DNA of 23,191 bases, taken from the IMG/VR virus record IMGVR_UViG_3300042387_000412, positions 1-23,191 of that record; one strand, given 5' to 3'. Under the pieces are notes generated by a model, which ran no database searches, was not told the origin of the DNA, and saw only the letters and a program-made list of their open reading frames with translations. Made by a program: the position numbers and the translations under genes. Below, in pieces: positions 16,384 through 22,487 of this stretch. Within the stretch, counting starts at the first letter, position 1; the number at the start of each line of letters is the position of its first letter. This stretch comes from a virus.

Positions 16384-17053
16384 CTTGTGGTCTTTCCATT
16401 GAATCATATAAACAAATAAGTGGTTCTTCGCGCAGGACTTGTTCTCTTACATCTGTCGGCCACATATATCCGTAGTTGTAACTATATACCCAACCGTCTG
16501 GGAAATGGTCAATTTTCAGAAGACGTTCTCTTTGATGCCCGAATAGATTGTCGAGACCGCGATAATAGAAGAACATTTGATCTGCATAATCTGTGACGAA
16601 CTTGGTGATTTTGTCGATATCTAACCTATCATTCCACCTCAACACGCTAGAATTTAAGTCTGTATATTTGTGCGGAATATCTTGGGTGTCTTGTTTCATT
16701 TTCTTCATGTTATGCCAATGAGTGCGAACAAAAGTTAAACCGTCTTCCGGATCATGATCAACGATGCAATCGATATTGTTTTGAATACCGATATCAAGAT
16801 CTAGAAAAAGTTTTTCTCCTTTTTGCTTAACAACATTTCGGTCAAAAAGATATAACTTATTCCACCATTTTTCGTAGTAGTTATCCTCGGGTAATGGGAT
16901 GACATTAATTTCTGGACTTAATCCACCAGAATGTTCGGTCAAACAATAAAAATTAAATTCTGTTGTAATGTGTTGTTTGCATTGTTCGAGAATTTTATTG
17001 ACATCTTCCGAATCATATTTGAATCCCCACTTTACTGTGTAAATATTAATCAT
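16370..17053 (-). CDS. GT-A-like glycosyltransferase, paralogue D of a four-gene array
   Basis: A 227-residue protein. ATG 17053 overlaps the stop of the upstream gene by one base (TAATG); the TTG further upstream is less likely. The opening (INIYTVKWGFKYDSEDVNKI) matches the shared opening of its three neighbours. A DxD motif occurs at D85/D87 (LFLDLDIGIQ), followed by LNSSVLRWND, then YYRGLDNLF, then FPDGWVYSYNYG, the same motif order as the others. It is the most diverged copy and one of the two shortest. It probably transfers a sugar from a nucleotide donor in the cytoplasm, as no signal peptide or membrane segment is visible. Donor and acceptor are unknown. Confidence 0.75.
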   Translation of the reverse strand: MINIYTVKWGFKYDSEDVNKILEQCKQHITTEFNFYCLTEHSGGLSPEINVIPLPEDNYYEKWWNKLYLFDRNVVKQKGEKLFLDLDIGIQNNIDCIVDHDPEDGLTFVRTHWHNMKKMKQDTQDIPHKYTDLNSSVLRWNDRLDIDKITKFVTDYADQMFFYYRGLDNLFGHQRERLLKIDHFPDGWVYSYNYGYMWPTDVREQVLREEPLICLYDSMERPQDVKL

Positions 17054-17871
17054 TATACATTCCAATGTTCTAAGAGATCAGGATCAACAAGCGATTCCTG
17101 CTTCACTTTCCCTCTGCTGTTGTCTGTAAATGGAAGTAAATCCACATTAAAAACACACACAATACAGTCCTTTCTATATATACCGACTTCAAGGTCGCCT
17201 GAATCCCAGTCGCGTCCGCGATTGTAAGAGTAAGCAAAGGTATTTGGAAAATGTTTCCATAATGGAGTATCGCTAAAGTCTCCCCATCGCCAACTATGAT
17301 AGTTGTCAGTTCCATCGGTGAACGTGAACCAAATACGTTCTTGATGTTCTAGCACATCCTGCCAGATGCACTCTGTCTGATCATCTGACCACACCATACA
17401 ACTACCATTAGTATATGCGCCATGGGAAAGTTTGAAGTTGCGAGACTTCATCGGTCTCGGATCTTGCCACCACGAGCGCAACTTGGTAGGATTCTCTAGG
17501 TCATAAGTGATGATTGGCGACAAATCATTTTGTATGATAACATCGAGGTCGAAGAATACAAATCTGCCAGTTGGTTTATCGTCTGCGAAGTTGTGGGTGT
17601 TGAAGATAAAAGTCTTTGGTCTGTCCCAACAACGTGCCATGCCGTATTTGAAATCCTCAGAACCGAACCAGTATTTTGGGTGGATGTCAGGAATGTCTGG
17701 GAAGTCGATGACTTTAATTTCAGTGTCAAACCCTTCACTATTATCTGTGTAGCAATAGAAGTGAAACTCAAAATTATCTGGGGTATGCTTCTTTGCCATT
17801 CGATAAAGACGATTGACAAACTCAGCGGAATACTTTGTTCCCCATTTACAGCAAACGTAATTAACTCTCAT
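17053..17871 (-). CDS. GT-A-like glycosyltransferase, paralogue C
   Basis: A 272-residue protein and the longest of the array. ATG 17871 is chosen over the GTG at 17883 because GGA lies seven bases upstream and the start overlaps the preceding stop as ATGA. The opening (VNYVCCKWGTKYSAEFVNRL) and FYCYTDNSEGF match paralogue B strongly. The metal-binding DxD is D108/D110 (FVFFDLDVIIQ). NGSCMVWSDD, TDGTDNYHSWRWGDF and HFPNTFAYSYNRGRDWD follow. HPKYWFG (also present in B) suggests B and C are the closest pair. A cytosolic sugar-transfer role is inferred from the family fold; the substrate is unknown. Confidence 0.77.
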   Translation of the reverse strand: MRVNYVCCKWGTKYSAEFVNRLYRMAKKHTPDNFEFHFYCYTDNSEGFDTEIKVIDFPDIPDIHPKYWFGSEDFKYGMARCWDRPKTFIFNTHNFADDKPTGRFVFFDLDVIIQNDLSPIITYDLENPTKLRSWWQDPRPMKSRNFKLSHGAYTNGSCMVWSDDQTECIWQDVLEHQERIWFTFTDGTDNYHSWRWGDFSDTPLWKHFPNTFAYSYNRGRDWDSGDLEVGIYRKDCIVCVFNVDLLPFTDNSRGKVKQESLVDPDLLEHWNV

Positions 17872-18626
17872 TCGCAGTTCCACAATCTGAGAATGTCTTC
17901 ATGTTCGCATTCCAATAACTTAATTTGCTCTTTAGCAGAAGGATGGGGAACATTATCCGTATTGAATAAGCAAATCTTGGCATCGGATCGAAACTTAAAT
18001 CGTTCAATATCATCTGGGTAATGCTTTCCTCGATTCCAAGAATAAATCCATCCGCCTGGAATGTCTTTCCAGAAATCCCTCTGTCTCCAGTAATGATAAT
18101 TATCGCTCCCCTTGAAGAAAGTTTTAAATATCGATTCGGAATTCTCGATGGCATCGTTGTAGATATGTTCGCATGATTTACCAGGCCAAAGCATCATACT
18201 AGAATTGTAGAATGTTCCTCGAGTATCAATAAACAGTCTGTCATGTTTCTGTGATTGTGGTTGCCAGCGGCATTGAATTATACGAGGTTTCTGAGCAAGT
18301 TCTTCAATGTCAGATATATCTTCTTGGATCACAAGGTCAAGATCAAAATAGCACCAGTCACCTATGTACCCCAACCAGTTGTGTGAATTAAATACTAAGA
18401 ACTTTGCTCGGTCAAAACAGAAGGTTTCTTTACCAAACCAATATTTTGGATGTAGAATACCATCGTCTGGTATAGGCGCAGTGTCGCAAATTAAACCATC
18501 GGTATCATCAGTATAACACGTGAATGTAAACAGGTTGGGGTAGTTCTTCTTTACCATGTTGTAAAGATTGTTCACATATTTGGCGGGATACTTATCACCC
18601 CACTTAATGCATACGAAGTTCATCAT
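17868..18626 (-). CDS. GT-A-like glycosyltransferase, paralogue B
   Basis: A 252-residue protein starting at ATG 18626 (a second ATG follows directly at 18623) and overlapping the end of paralogue A by 23 nt. Motifs in order are MNFVCIKWGDKYPAKYVNNL, FTCYTDDTDGL, HPKYWFGKE, YFDLDLVIQED with the DxD at D95/D97, FYNSSMMLWPG, FKGSDNYHYW, IPGGWIYSWNRG and a final ICLFNTDNVPHP. It pairs most closely with paralogue C. The C-terminal NTDNVPHP element (NVDLLPF in C, NGLDQFPG in A) follows the last strand and may close the active site. The glycosyltransferase call rests on the conserved DxD and overall motif order. Confidence 0.78.
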   Translation of the reverse strand: MMNFVCIKWGDKYPAKYVNNLYNMVKKNYPNLFTFTCYTDDTDGLICDTAPIPDDGILHPKYWFGKETFCFDRAKFLVFNSHNWLGYIGDWCYFDLDLVIQEDISDIEELAQKPRIIQCRWQPQSQKHDRLFIDTRGTFYNSSMMLWPGKSCEHIYNDAIENSESIFKTFFKGSDNYHYWRQRDFWKDIPGGWIYSWNRGKHYPDDIERFKFRSDAKICLFNTDNVPHPSAKEQIKLLECEHEDILRLWNCE

Positions 18627-19281
18627 ATTCTTTATCTGCTCCAGGAAACTGGTCTAACCCATTTAGTAATGCTATAGTATAGTCTGGTCTATACCAGAAA
18701 GATTTATTGTGGTCATCTATACCATAATAGTCTGCGCCATATACGAACGAATATATCTCACCTTTCGGAAAGTAATTAAATCTAAAATCTTCGTGCCATA
18801 AGAACCTGTCGTCACCAAAATACTTAACCATGAAGTAATCTGGATTTGATTGAAAGTGCTCCCATATATGATGAACAGTCCCATCTTTCCACATCATTAC
18901 GCTCGAGTTGTAATTACTTAAATACCGCATGCCATGAGTTTCTCCGACATAATCAGGAAACTCTATATTCTTCCAGTAAGTATACGCTATTGTTGGATGA
19001 ATGTCAAGGTATTTCCACAGATGATCAATATTTTTTTGAATACGAATATCTAGATCCAGATAAAGAACATCACCAAACCCTCGTTGACTGAACATCCAAA
19101 CCTTATACCAGTGACCTTCTATATCATCTGGCAACGGCCAAGGAACAACAATTGGATCCAATCCAGTCGGGTCGTCGGTAAAACATACGTATGTATATTT
19201 CCTGCCTGTATCTTTGACGATTCTATTCACATCATCGGCAGAATATTTTGTGCCATATTTAAGCATTATAATTGTTTTCAT
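18604..19281 (-). CDS. GT-A-like glycosyltransferase, paralogue A (first gene of the minus operon)
   Basis: A 225-residue protein. The frame extends further upstream, but ATG 19281 has GGAG five bases away and gives the MKTIIMLKYGTKYSADDVNR opening shared by the array. Other motifs are YVCFTDDPTGLD, WYKVWMF, LYLDLDIRIQKNI (DxD at D76/D78), NYNSSVMMWKDG, YFGDDRFLWHEDF, YFPKGEIYSFVYGADY and the C-terminal NGLDQFPGADKEYDEL. It shares the 50-bp divergent intergenic region with the first + gene of the right block and is probably transcribed from the late-like box at 19314-19321. The substrate is unknown. Confidence 0.78.
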   Translation of the reverse strand: MKTIIMLKYGTKYSADDVNRIVKDTGRKYTYVCFTDDPTGLDPIVVPWPLPDDIEGHWYKVWMFSQRGFGDVLYLDLDIRIQKNIDHLWKYLDIHPTIAYTYWKNIEFPDYVGETHGMRYLSNYNSSVMMWKDGTVHHIWEHFQSNPDYFMVKYFGDDRFLWHEDFRFNYFPKGEIYSFVYGADYYGIDDHNKSFWYRPDYTIALLNGLDQFPGADKEYDELRMH

Positions 19282-19295
19282 CACAACTCCAAAAT

Positions 19296-19303
19296 TATAA
19301 ATA
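19296..19303 (+). promoter_or_regulatory. T4-type late promoter box TATAAATA (+)
   Basis: An exact match to the T4 late-promoter -10 element (recognised by the phage sigma factor gp55 in T4), in the 50-bp gap between divergent operons. The expected start is about six bases downstream near 19309, leaving a leader of some 23 nt with AAGGG before the ATG at 19332. Exact 8-mers of this composition occur by chance a few times per 23 kb, but the intergenic placement favours function. Confidence 0.65.
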
Positions 19304-19313
19304 GTGTCATAGT

Positions 19314-19321
19314 AATTTATA
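19314..19321 (-). promoter_or_regulatory. T4-type late promoter box TATAAATT (-)
   Basis: The minus strand reads TATAAATT, seven of eight bases of the T4 late consensus. The expected start is near 19308, about 27 nt before the glycosyltransferase ATG at 19281, with GGAG in the leader. It faces the + late box at 19296-19303, so the two start points nearly coincide and each transcript runs through the other promoter. Confidence 0.5.
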
Positions 19322-19331
19322 AGGGTTCCCG

Positions 19332-19661
19332 ATGGCACAAATTCAAAATATCTATATCGACCAAGGAACAACTTTTTCTTTGTCTCTTATGGTAAATGAT
19401 CAGAACGGGGATCCGAAAGATCTTACTGATTATACTGCTGCAGCACAAATGCGCAAATCATATTATACTAATACTTCCGTTAGTTTTACTGCTGAAATTA
19501 CTTTACCAGAAGATGGTGAAGTTACTATTTCATTGACTGCTGTGCAAACATCAGCAATAAAAGCAGGGAGGTATGTTTATGATATTGAAATTACAGGCGA
19601 TGGCGAAACGCTACGAGTTCTCGAGGGGATCGTCGTAATTAATCCAGAGGTAACAAAATAA
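19332..19661 (+). CDS. Small virion or baseplate-associated protein, Ig/BppU-N-like fold
   Basis: A 109-residue protein with AAGGG six bases before the ATG. The sequence opens with IYIDQGTTFSLSLMVNDQNG, then DLTDYTAAAQMRKSYYTN, and ends GRYVYDIEITGDGETLRVLE followed by GIVVINPEVTK. This is a pattern I recognise from many phage baseplate or tail proteins (a short beta-sandwich like the N-terminal part of BppU), where it probably acts as an adaptor to the virion. There is no catalytic motif. It is first in the right block and overlaps the next gene by one base (TAATG). The fold is confident by pattern; the exact role is not. Confidence 0.75.
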   Translation: MAQIQNIYIDQGTTFSLSLMVNDQNGDPKDLTDYTAAAQMRKSYYTNTSVSFTAEITLPEDGEVTISLTAVQTSAIKAGRYVYDIEITGDGETLRVLEGIVVINPEVTK

Positions 19662-19876
19662 TGTCTTTAAAAGTTACAGTAGGAACTTCAAATACTATAA
19701 ATACAAATATAGTAAGTAAAAGAACATCAACCAAAATAGAAACGTTGGCAGATGTGGATGTAGACGGTATCCAAGATGGATACACTTTAATTTACAACAC
19801 TGCTACCAACAAATGGGAAGCGGCGAATCCTGCATCTGAGGTGGTATTAGATAATATAGACGGTGGAACGTATTAA
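19661..19876 (+). CDS. 71-aa structural mini-protein ending in DNIDGGTY
   Basis: A 71-residue protein whose ATG overlaps the preceding stop by one base. The first half (MSLKVTVGTSNTINTNIVSK) has no clear family. The second half (ADVDVDGIQDGYTLIYNTAT, then NKWEAAN) resembles a short linker found in phage fibre proteins ahead of their last domain. It ends with NIDGGTY, shared with the 563-residue fibre encoded next and close to the GGTYTT end of the 68-residue protein downstream. It is likely a minor virion component. An exact TATAAATA lies within its first 45 bases. Confidence 0.68.
   Translation: MSLKVTVGTSNTINTNIVSKRTSTKIETLADVDVDGIQDGYTLIYNTATNKWEAANPASEVVLDNIDGGTY
19696..19703 (+). promoter_or_regulatory. 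Possible internal T4-type late promoter box TATAAATA
   Basis: An exact 8-of-8 match inside the 71-aa gene, about 205 bases before the fibre gene start at 19908. It could give extra late transcription of the 563-aa fibre gene. Because it lies in coding sequence and such 8-mers arise by chance, confidence is low. Confidence 0.3.
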
Positions 19877-19907
19877 TAACGAAGACAACCAAAAAGGAAT
19901 AGTCTAA

Positions 19908-21599
19908 ATGTCAACAATTATTCAAATTAAAAGAAGTTCAGGTGCAACTGCTCCAACAACATCCGCCCTCCTAGAAGGCGAAATGGCATACGCACAAGAC
20001 GCCAGCAATAGCGGCGCTGGTGCAAAACTTTACATCGAATCGGTAGAAGGCGGAAGTGCCGCAATTCACGCAGTCGGTGGTAAGTATTTCACAGACAAGG
20101 TTGATGCTCGTCTTATCGACGCAACATCATCAGTTGGTGGTAAAGCAACCTTTGCTGAAGGAACAGATAACGGTTCCAACAAAGTAACTCTGAAAGCACC
20201 AGATACACTTGCTGCTGATCTTACTTTGATCCTTCCAACCGCAGACGGTACAAACGGGCAGATTCTTACCACAAATGGTTCAGGTCAACTTGCATTCGCT
20301 TCACCTGCTTCGTCAACATTCACAATCAGCGATAACCAAGGAGTTCCTAATACGGATTCCTTCTCGACTGGTGGAACTCTGACTTTTGCTGGTTCAGCTG
20401 GTGTCAAGACAACAGTTTCAGACAACCAAGTTGCTATCGCTGCTGATATTACTGGCGCTACTGCTCTGACATCACTTGCTGATGCGGATGAGTTCCTTGT
20501 TTATGATGCTTCGGCAACTGCAAACAAGAAAATTACTGCTGAAGATATTGGCGATTACATCTATGCTGCCGTTTCTGGCGACATTACAATCAGTGAATCA
20601 GGTGTTGCTTCGATTGCTGCCAACTCGGTTGCTCTTGGAACTGATACAACTGGTAACTATGTTGCTACTGTTGCTGGAACTGCAAACCAAGTTGCAATCA
20701 CAGGTTCAGGTTCTGAAGATGCTGGCGTAACTGTTGCTCTTACAGACAACGTTGTTCTTGTTGGTGACCTAACAGTTGGTGGTAACGACATCAAGGCATC
20801 TGGCGGAACAACTTCTATCACTCTTTCGGGTGCAGATGTTGCCGTTGCTGGCGACCTAACAGTTACAGGAAACGACATTAAGTCATCTTCTGCTACTGCG
20901 ATTACACTTGATGCTGCAAACGTTGCTATTGCTGGTGATCTTACCGTAACTGGTAATGACATTAAGTCATCTTCTGCTACTGCTCTAACACTTTCGGGCG
21001 CAGACGTTACTGTTGCTGGCGATCTTAAGATCGGCGGAAATGACATCAAGGCATCAGACGGAACTACTGCTCTTACACTTTCGGGTGCTAACGTTACTGT
21101 TGCAGGAAACCTAACAGTTTCGGGAACAACAACTACTGTTAACTCGACAACTCTAACTGTTACCGATCCTCTCGTATTCGTTGGTAACGACAACAATGCA
21201 ACCGACGCAGTTGACATCGGTCTGTTCGGTATGTATGATACCAGCGGTTCGCTAGACCTTTATTCAGGTCTTTTCCGCGATGCTTCGGACGGTAAGTGGA
21301 GACTCTTCAGAGATTCACAAGTTGCTCCAACAACAACTGTTAACACAGGCGCAACTGGTTATACCATTGCTACTCTTGTTGCTAACCTCGAAGGCGGAAC
21401 TATTGCTTCGCTTGCTTCAGCAATCGGCGTTGCAGACGGTGGTACTGGTGCACAAACACTGACTGCTAACGGTGTTCTCTTCGGTAGCGGAACTTCTGCT
21501 ATCCAAGCAACCGCAGTTGGAACTGCTGGTCAAGTTCTAAAATCTGGTGGTACAGGTGTTGCTCCTTCGTTCGGTAATATCGACGGTGGAACATACTAA
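19908..21599 (+). CDS. Tail fibre-like protein with GDLTV repeats
   Basis: A 563-residue protein with AGGA at 19895-19898. The N-terminus (STIIQIKRSSGATAPTTSAL, LLEGEMAYAQD) is a phage fibre attachment-type opening, also seen in the 116-aa protein downstream. About residues 285-405 contain four or five 28-29-residue repeats (GDLTVTGNDIKSSS, then ALTLSGADVTVA), probably forming a trimeric beta-stalk. The module VNSTTLTVTDPLVFVGN, then DIGLFGMYDTSGSLDLYSGL and KWRLFRD, is a module I recognise from marine T4-like phage fibres. The C-terminus has GVADGGTGAQTLTANGVLFG and ends NIDGGTY. There is no enzyme motif. Its role is an extended, probably trimeric virion fibre; the receptor is unknown. Confidence 0.85.
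   Translation: MSTIIQIKRSSGATAPTTSALLEGEMAYAQDASNSGAGAKLYIESVEGGSAAIHAVGGKYFTDKVDARLIDATSSVGGKATFAEGTDNGSNKVTLKAPDTLAADLTLILPTADGTNGQILTTNGSGQLAFASPASSTFTISDNQGVPNTDSFSTGGTLTFAGSAGVKTTVSDNQVAIAADITGATALTSLADADEFLVYDASATANKKITAEDIGDYIYAAVSGDITISESGVASIAANSVALGTDTTGNYVATVAGTANQVAITGSGSEDAGVTVALTDNVVLVGDLTVGGNDIKASGGTTSITLSGADVAVAGDLTVTGNDIKSSSATAITLDAANVAIAGDLTVTGNDIKSSSATALTLSGADVTVAGDLKIGGNDIKASDGTTALTLSGANVTVAGNLTVSGTTTTVNSTTLTVTDPLVFVGNDNNATDAVDIGLFGMYDTSGSLDLYSGLFRDASDGKWRLFRDSQVAPTTTVNTGATGYTIATLVANLEGGTIASLASAIGVADGGTGAQTLTANGVLFGSGTSAIQATAVGTAGQVLKSGGTGVAPSFGNIDGGTY
20761..21122 (+). repeat. In-gene repeats of about 84-87 bp (GDLTV-type) in the fibre stalk
   Basis: Four full copies and a partial fifth encode GDLTV-GGNDIK/TGNDIK followed by a Ser/Thr-rich turn and a LSGADV strand. 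Neighbouring copies share long near-identical stretches (for example around 20850-20890 and 20934-20974). Confidence 0.8.
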
Positions 21600-21605
21600 T
21601 AAATA
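21598..21605 (+). promoter_or_regulatory. Possible late promoter box AATAAATA
   Basis: Seven of eight bases of the T4 late consensus, overlapping the fibre stop codon and lying in the short intergenic region ahead of the 93-aa gene. A start near 21611 would put the GC-rich hairpin at 21615-21635 at the very 5' end of the transcript. Weak evidence. Confidence 0.3.
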
Positions 21606-21614
21606 GATAAGAAT

Positions 21615-21635
21615 GGGGTGGGATTATCCCACCCC
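21615..21635 (+). terminator. GC-rich hairpin after the tail fibre gene (terminator-like or 5'-leader stem)
   Basis: GGGGTGGGA (21615-21623) and TCCCACCCC (21627-21635) form a perfect 9-bp stem with a TTA loop, 15 bases after the fibre stop codon. The downstream sequence AACTTTGTGG lacks a real T-run, so it is a weak intrinsic terminator. It may instead protect the upstream mRNA from 3' decay or tune the downstream gene, whose GGAG follows seven bases later. Confidence 0.55.
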
Positions 21636-21654
21636 AACTTTGTGGAGATACATA

Positions 21655-21936
21655 ATGGACCAAACTAAATTTATTAATTCGTATATTGCCAATCTTGCAG
21701 AACGGTTGAAGGCGTTAACACTTGATAATATCATGCTGAGTACACAACTTACCATGGCAAATGAAACGGTAGCAGATCTTACGCAGAAAAATCAAATTCT
21801 GGAGCACGAAAAGAATCAACCAAAACCCAATGGGAATTATGTTGACCTTGAAGGCAGTTTGGCGTTTGGCACCTCTGAAGAGTATTCTATCGGGGAAGAG
21901 GATTTAGATGTCGACAATAGTCCAAGTAAAGCGTAG
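21655..21936 (+). CDS. Small coiled-coil protein with acidic C-terminus
   Basis: A 93-residue protein. ATG 21655 is chosen because GGAG (21643-21646) lies eight bases upstream; the in-frame ATG at 21613 would place the hairpin inside the coding sequence and has no binding site. Residues 5-60 (KFINSYIANLAERLKALTLD, STQLTMANETVADLTQKNQI) form a probable coiled coil with Leu/Ile/Val spacing. The C-terminal 30 residues are acidic (SEEYSIGEEDLDVDN). No family is recognised. It overlaps the next gene by 29 nt, indicating co-translation with a fibre-anchor-type protein. It could be a trimerisation or assembly factor for the following small fibre proteins; that is inference. Confidence 0.7.
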   Translation: MDQTKFINSYIANLAERLKALTLDNIMLSTQLTMANETVADLTQKNQILEHEKNQPKPNGNYVDLEGSLAFGTSEEYSIGEEDLDVDNSPSKA

Positions 21937-22258
21937 TGAGACTCCTGGAGCAGCACCAACTGGTGCAGATCTAGCGATTGGCGAACTTGCTGTTAATTTG
22001 GTAGATAAGAAAATTTACTCTAAAAAGACCGACGGAACAGTTGTTGGTCTCGGCGGAGTCGCAGTAAATGATGGTGGGGCGGATGCGGGGGTGACGACCA
22101 TCTCTTTCGCGGACACCATCTTCGGGGATTTCGTTGTTGATACTACAACAACTCCAGGCATTGCAGTCGTTCGCTTAAATCAAAACGCAGATTTAGATTA
22201 CGGTCTTATTACCGACAATGTTTTTGAGTACAACTCAATCGATTACGGGAGCATCTGA
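21908..22258 (+). CDS. Short fibre or appendage protein with anchor N-terminus, ending IDYGSI
   Basis: A 116-residue protein starting inside the previous gene (29-nt overlap). The N-terminal half (TIVQVKRSETPGAAPTGADL, AIGELAVNLVDKKIYSKKTD) is the generic fibre N-terminal module that in many phages precedes long variable fibres; it is related to the opening of the 563-aa protein. The remainder is short (VAVNDGGADAGVTTISFADT) and ends FEYNSIDYGSI, reminiscent of the DYGS-type termini I recall from cyanophage structural proteins. It is therefore an anchor module with almost no fibre body. Its stop overlaps the next start (TGATG). Confidence 0.75.
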   Translation: MSTIVQVKRSETPGAAPTGADLAIGELAVNLVDKKIYSKKTDGTVVGLGGVAVNDGGADAGVTTISFADTIFGDFVVDTTTTPGIAVVRLNQNADLDYGLITDNVFEYNSIDYGSI

Positions 22259-22464
22259 TGGCAGCAAGAGTCAAACTGAGAAGAGGTACTTCCACACAGC
22301 ACAATTCATTTATCGGTGCGGAAGCAGAAATTACTGTAGACACTACAAACAATACGCTAAGGGTGCATGATGGTACCACTGCTGGTGGACATGAGTTGTT
22401 GAAAACCACTCTAGCAAATATAGAAGAAGGTGCCATTATTAATGGTGGAACATATACTACCTAA
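22258..22464 (+). CDS. Stand-alone Mtd-N-like module (68 aa)
   Basis: A 68-residue protein. LRRGTSTQHNSFIGAEAEIT, then VDTTNNTLRVHDGTTAGG, matches the remembered N-terminus of the Bordetella phage major tropism determinant (FRGGTTAQHATFTGAAREIT, VDTDKNTVVVHDGATAGG). In Mtd this module is the N-terminal, trimer-forming base of the receptor-binding protein. Here it is followed only by a short tail ending INGGTYTT. The gene starts on the preceding stop (TGATG). It is a paralogue of the N-terminus of the next gene. It is probably a small virion component or cap; there is no sign of a variable lectin domain or reverse transcriptase nearby. Confidence 0.78.
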   Translation: MAARVKLRRGTSTQHNSFIGAEAEITVDTTNNTLRVHDGTTAGGHELLKTTLANIEEGAIINGGTYTT

Positions 22465-22487
22465 ATAGGGTGGACTAGGAGATACAA

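Noticed and set aside
19282-19371. Upstream extension of glycosyltransferase A by 30 codons
   Set aside because: The extension would run across the divergent promoters and into the opposite gene, and lacks a ribosome binding site, whereas ATG 19281 has GGAG and matches its paralogues.
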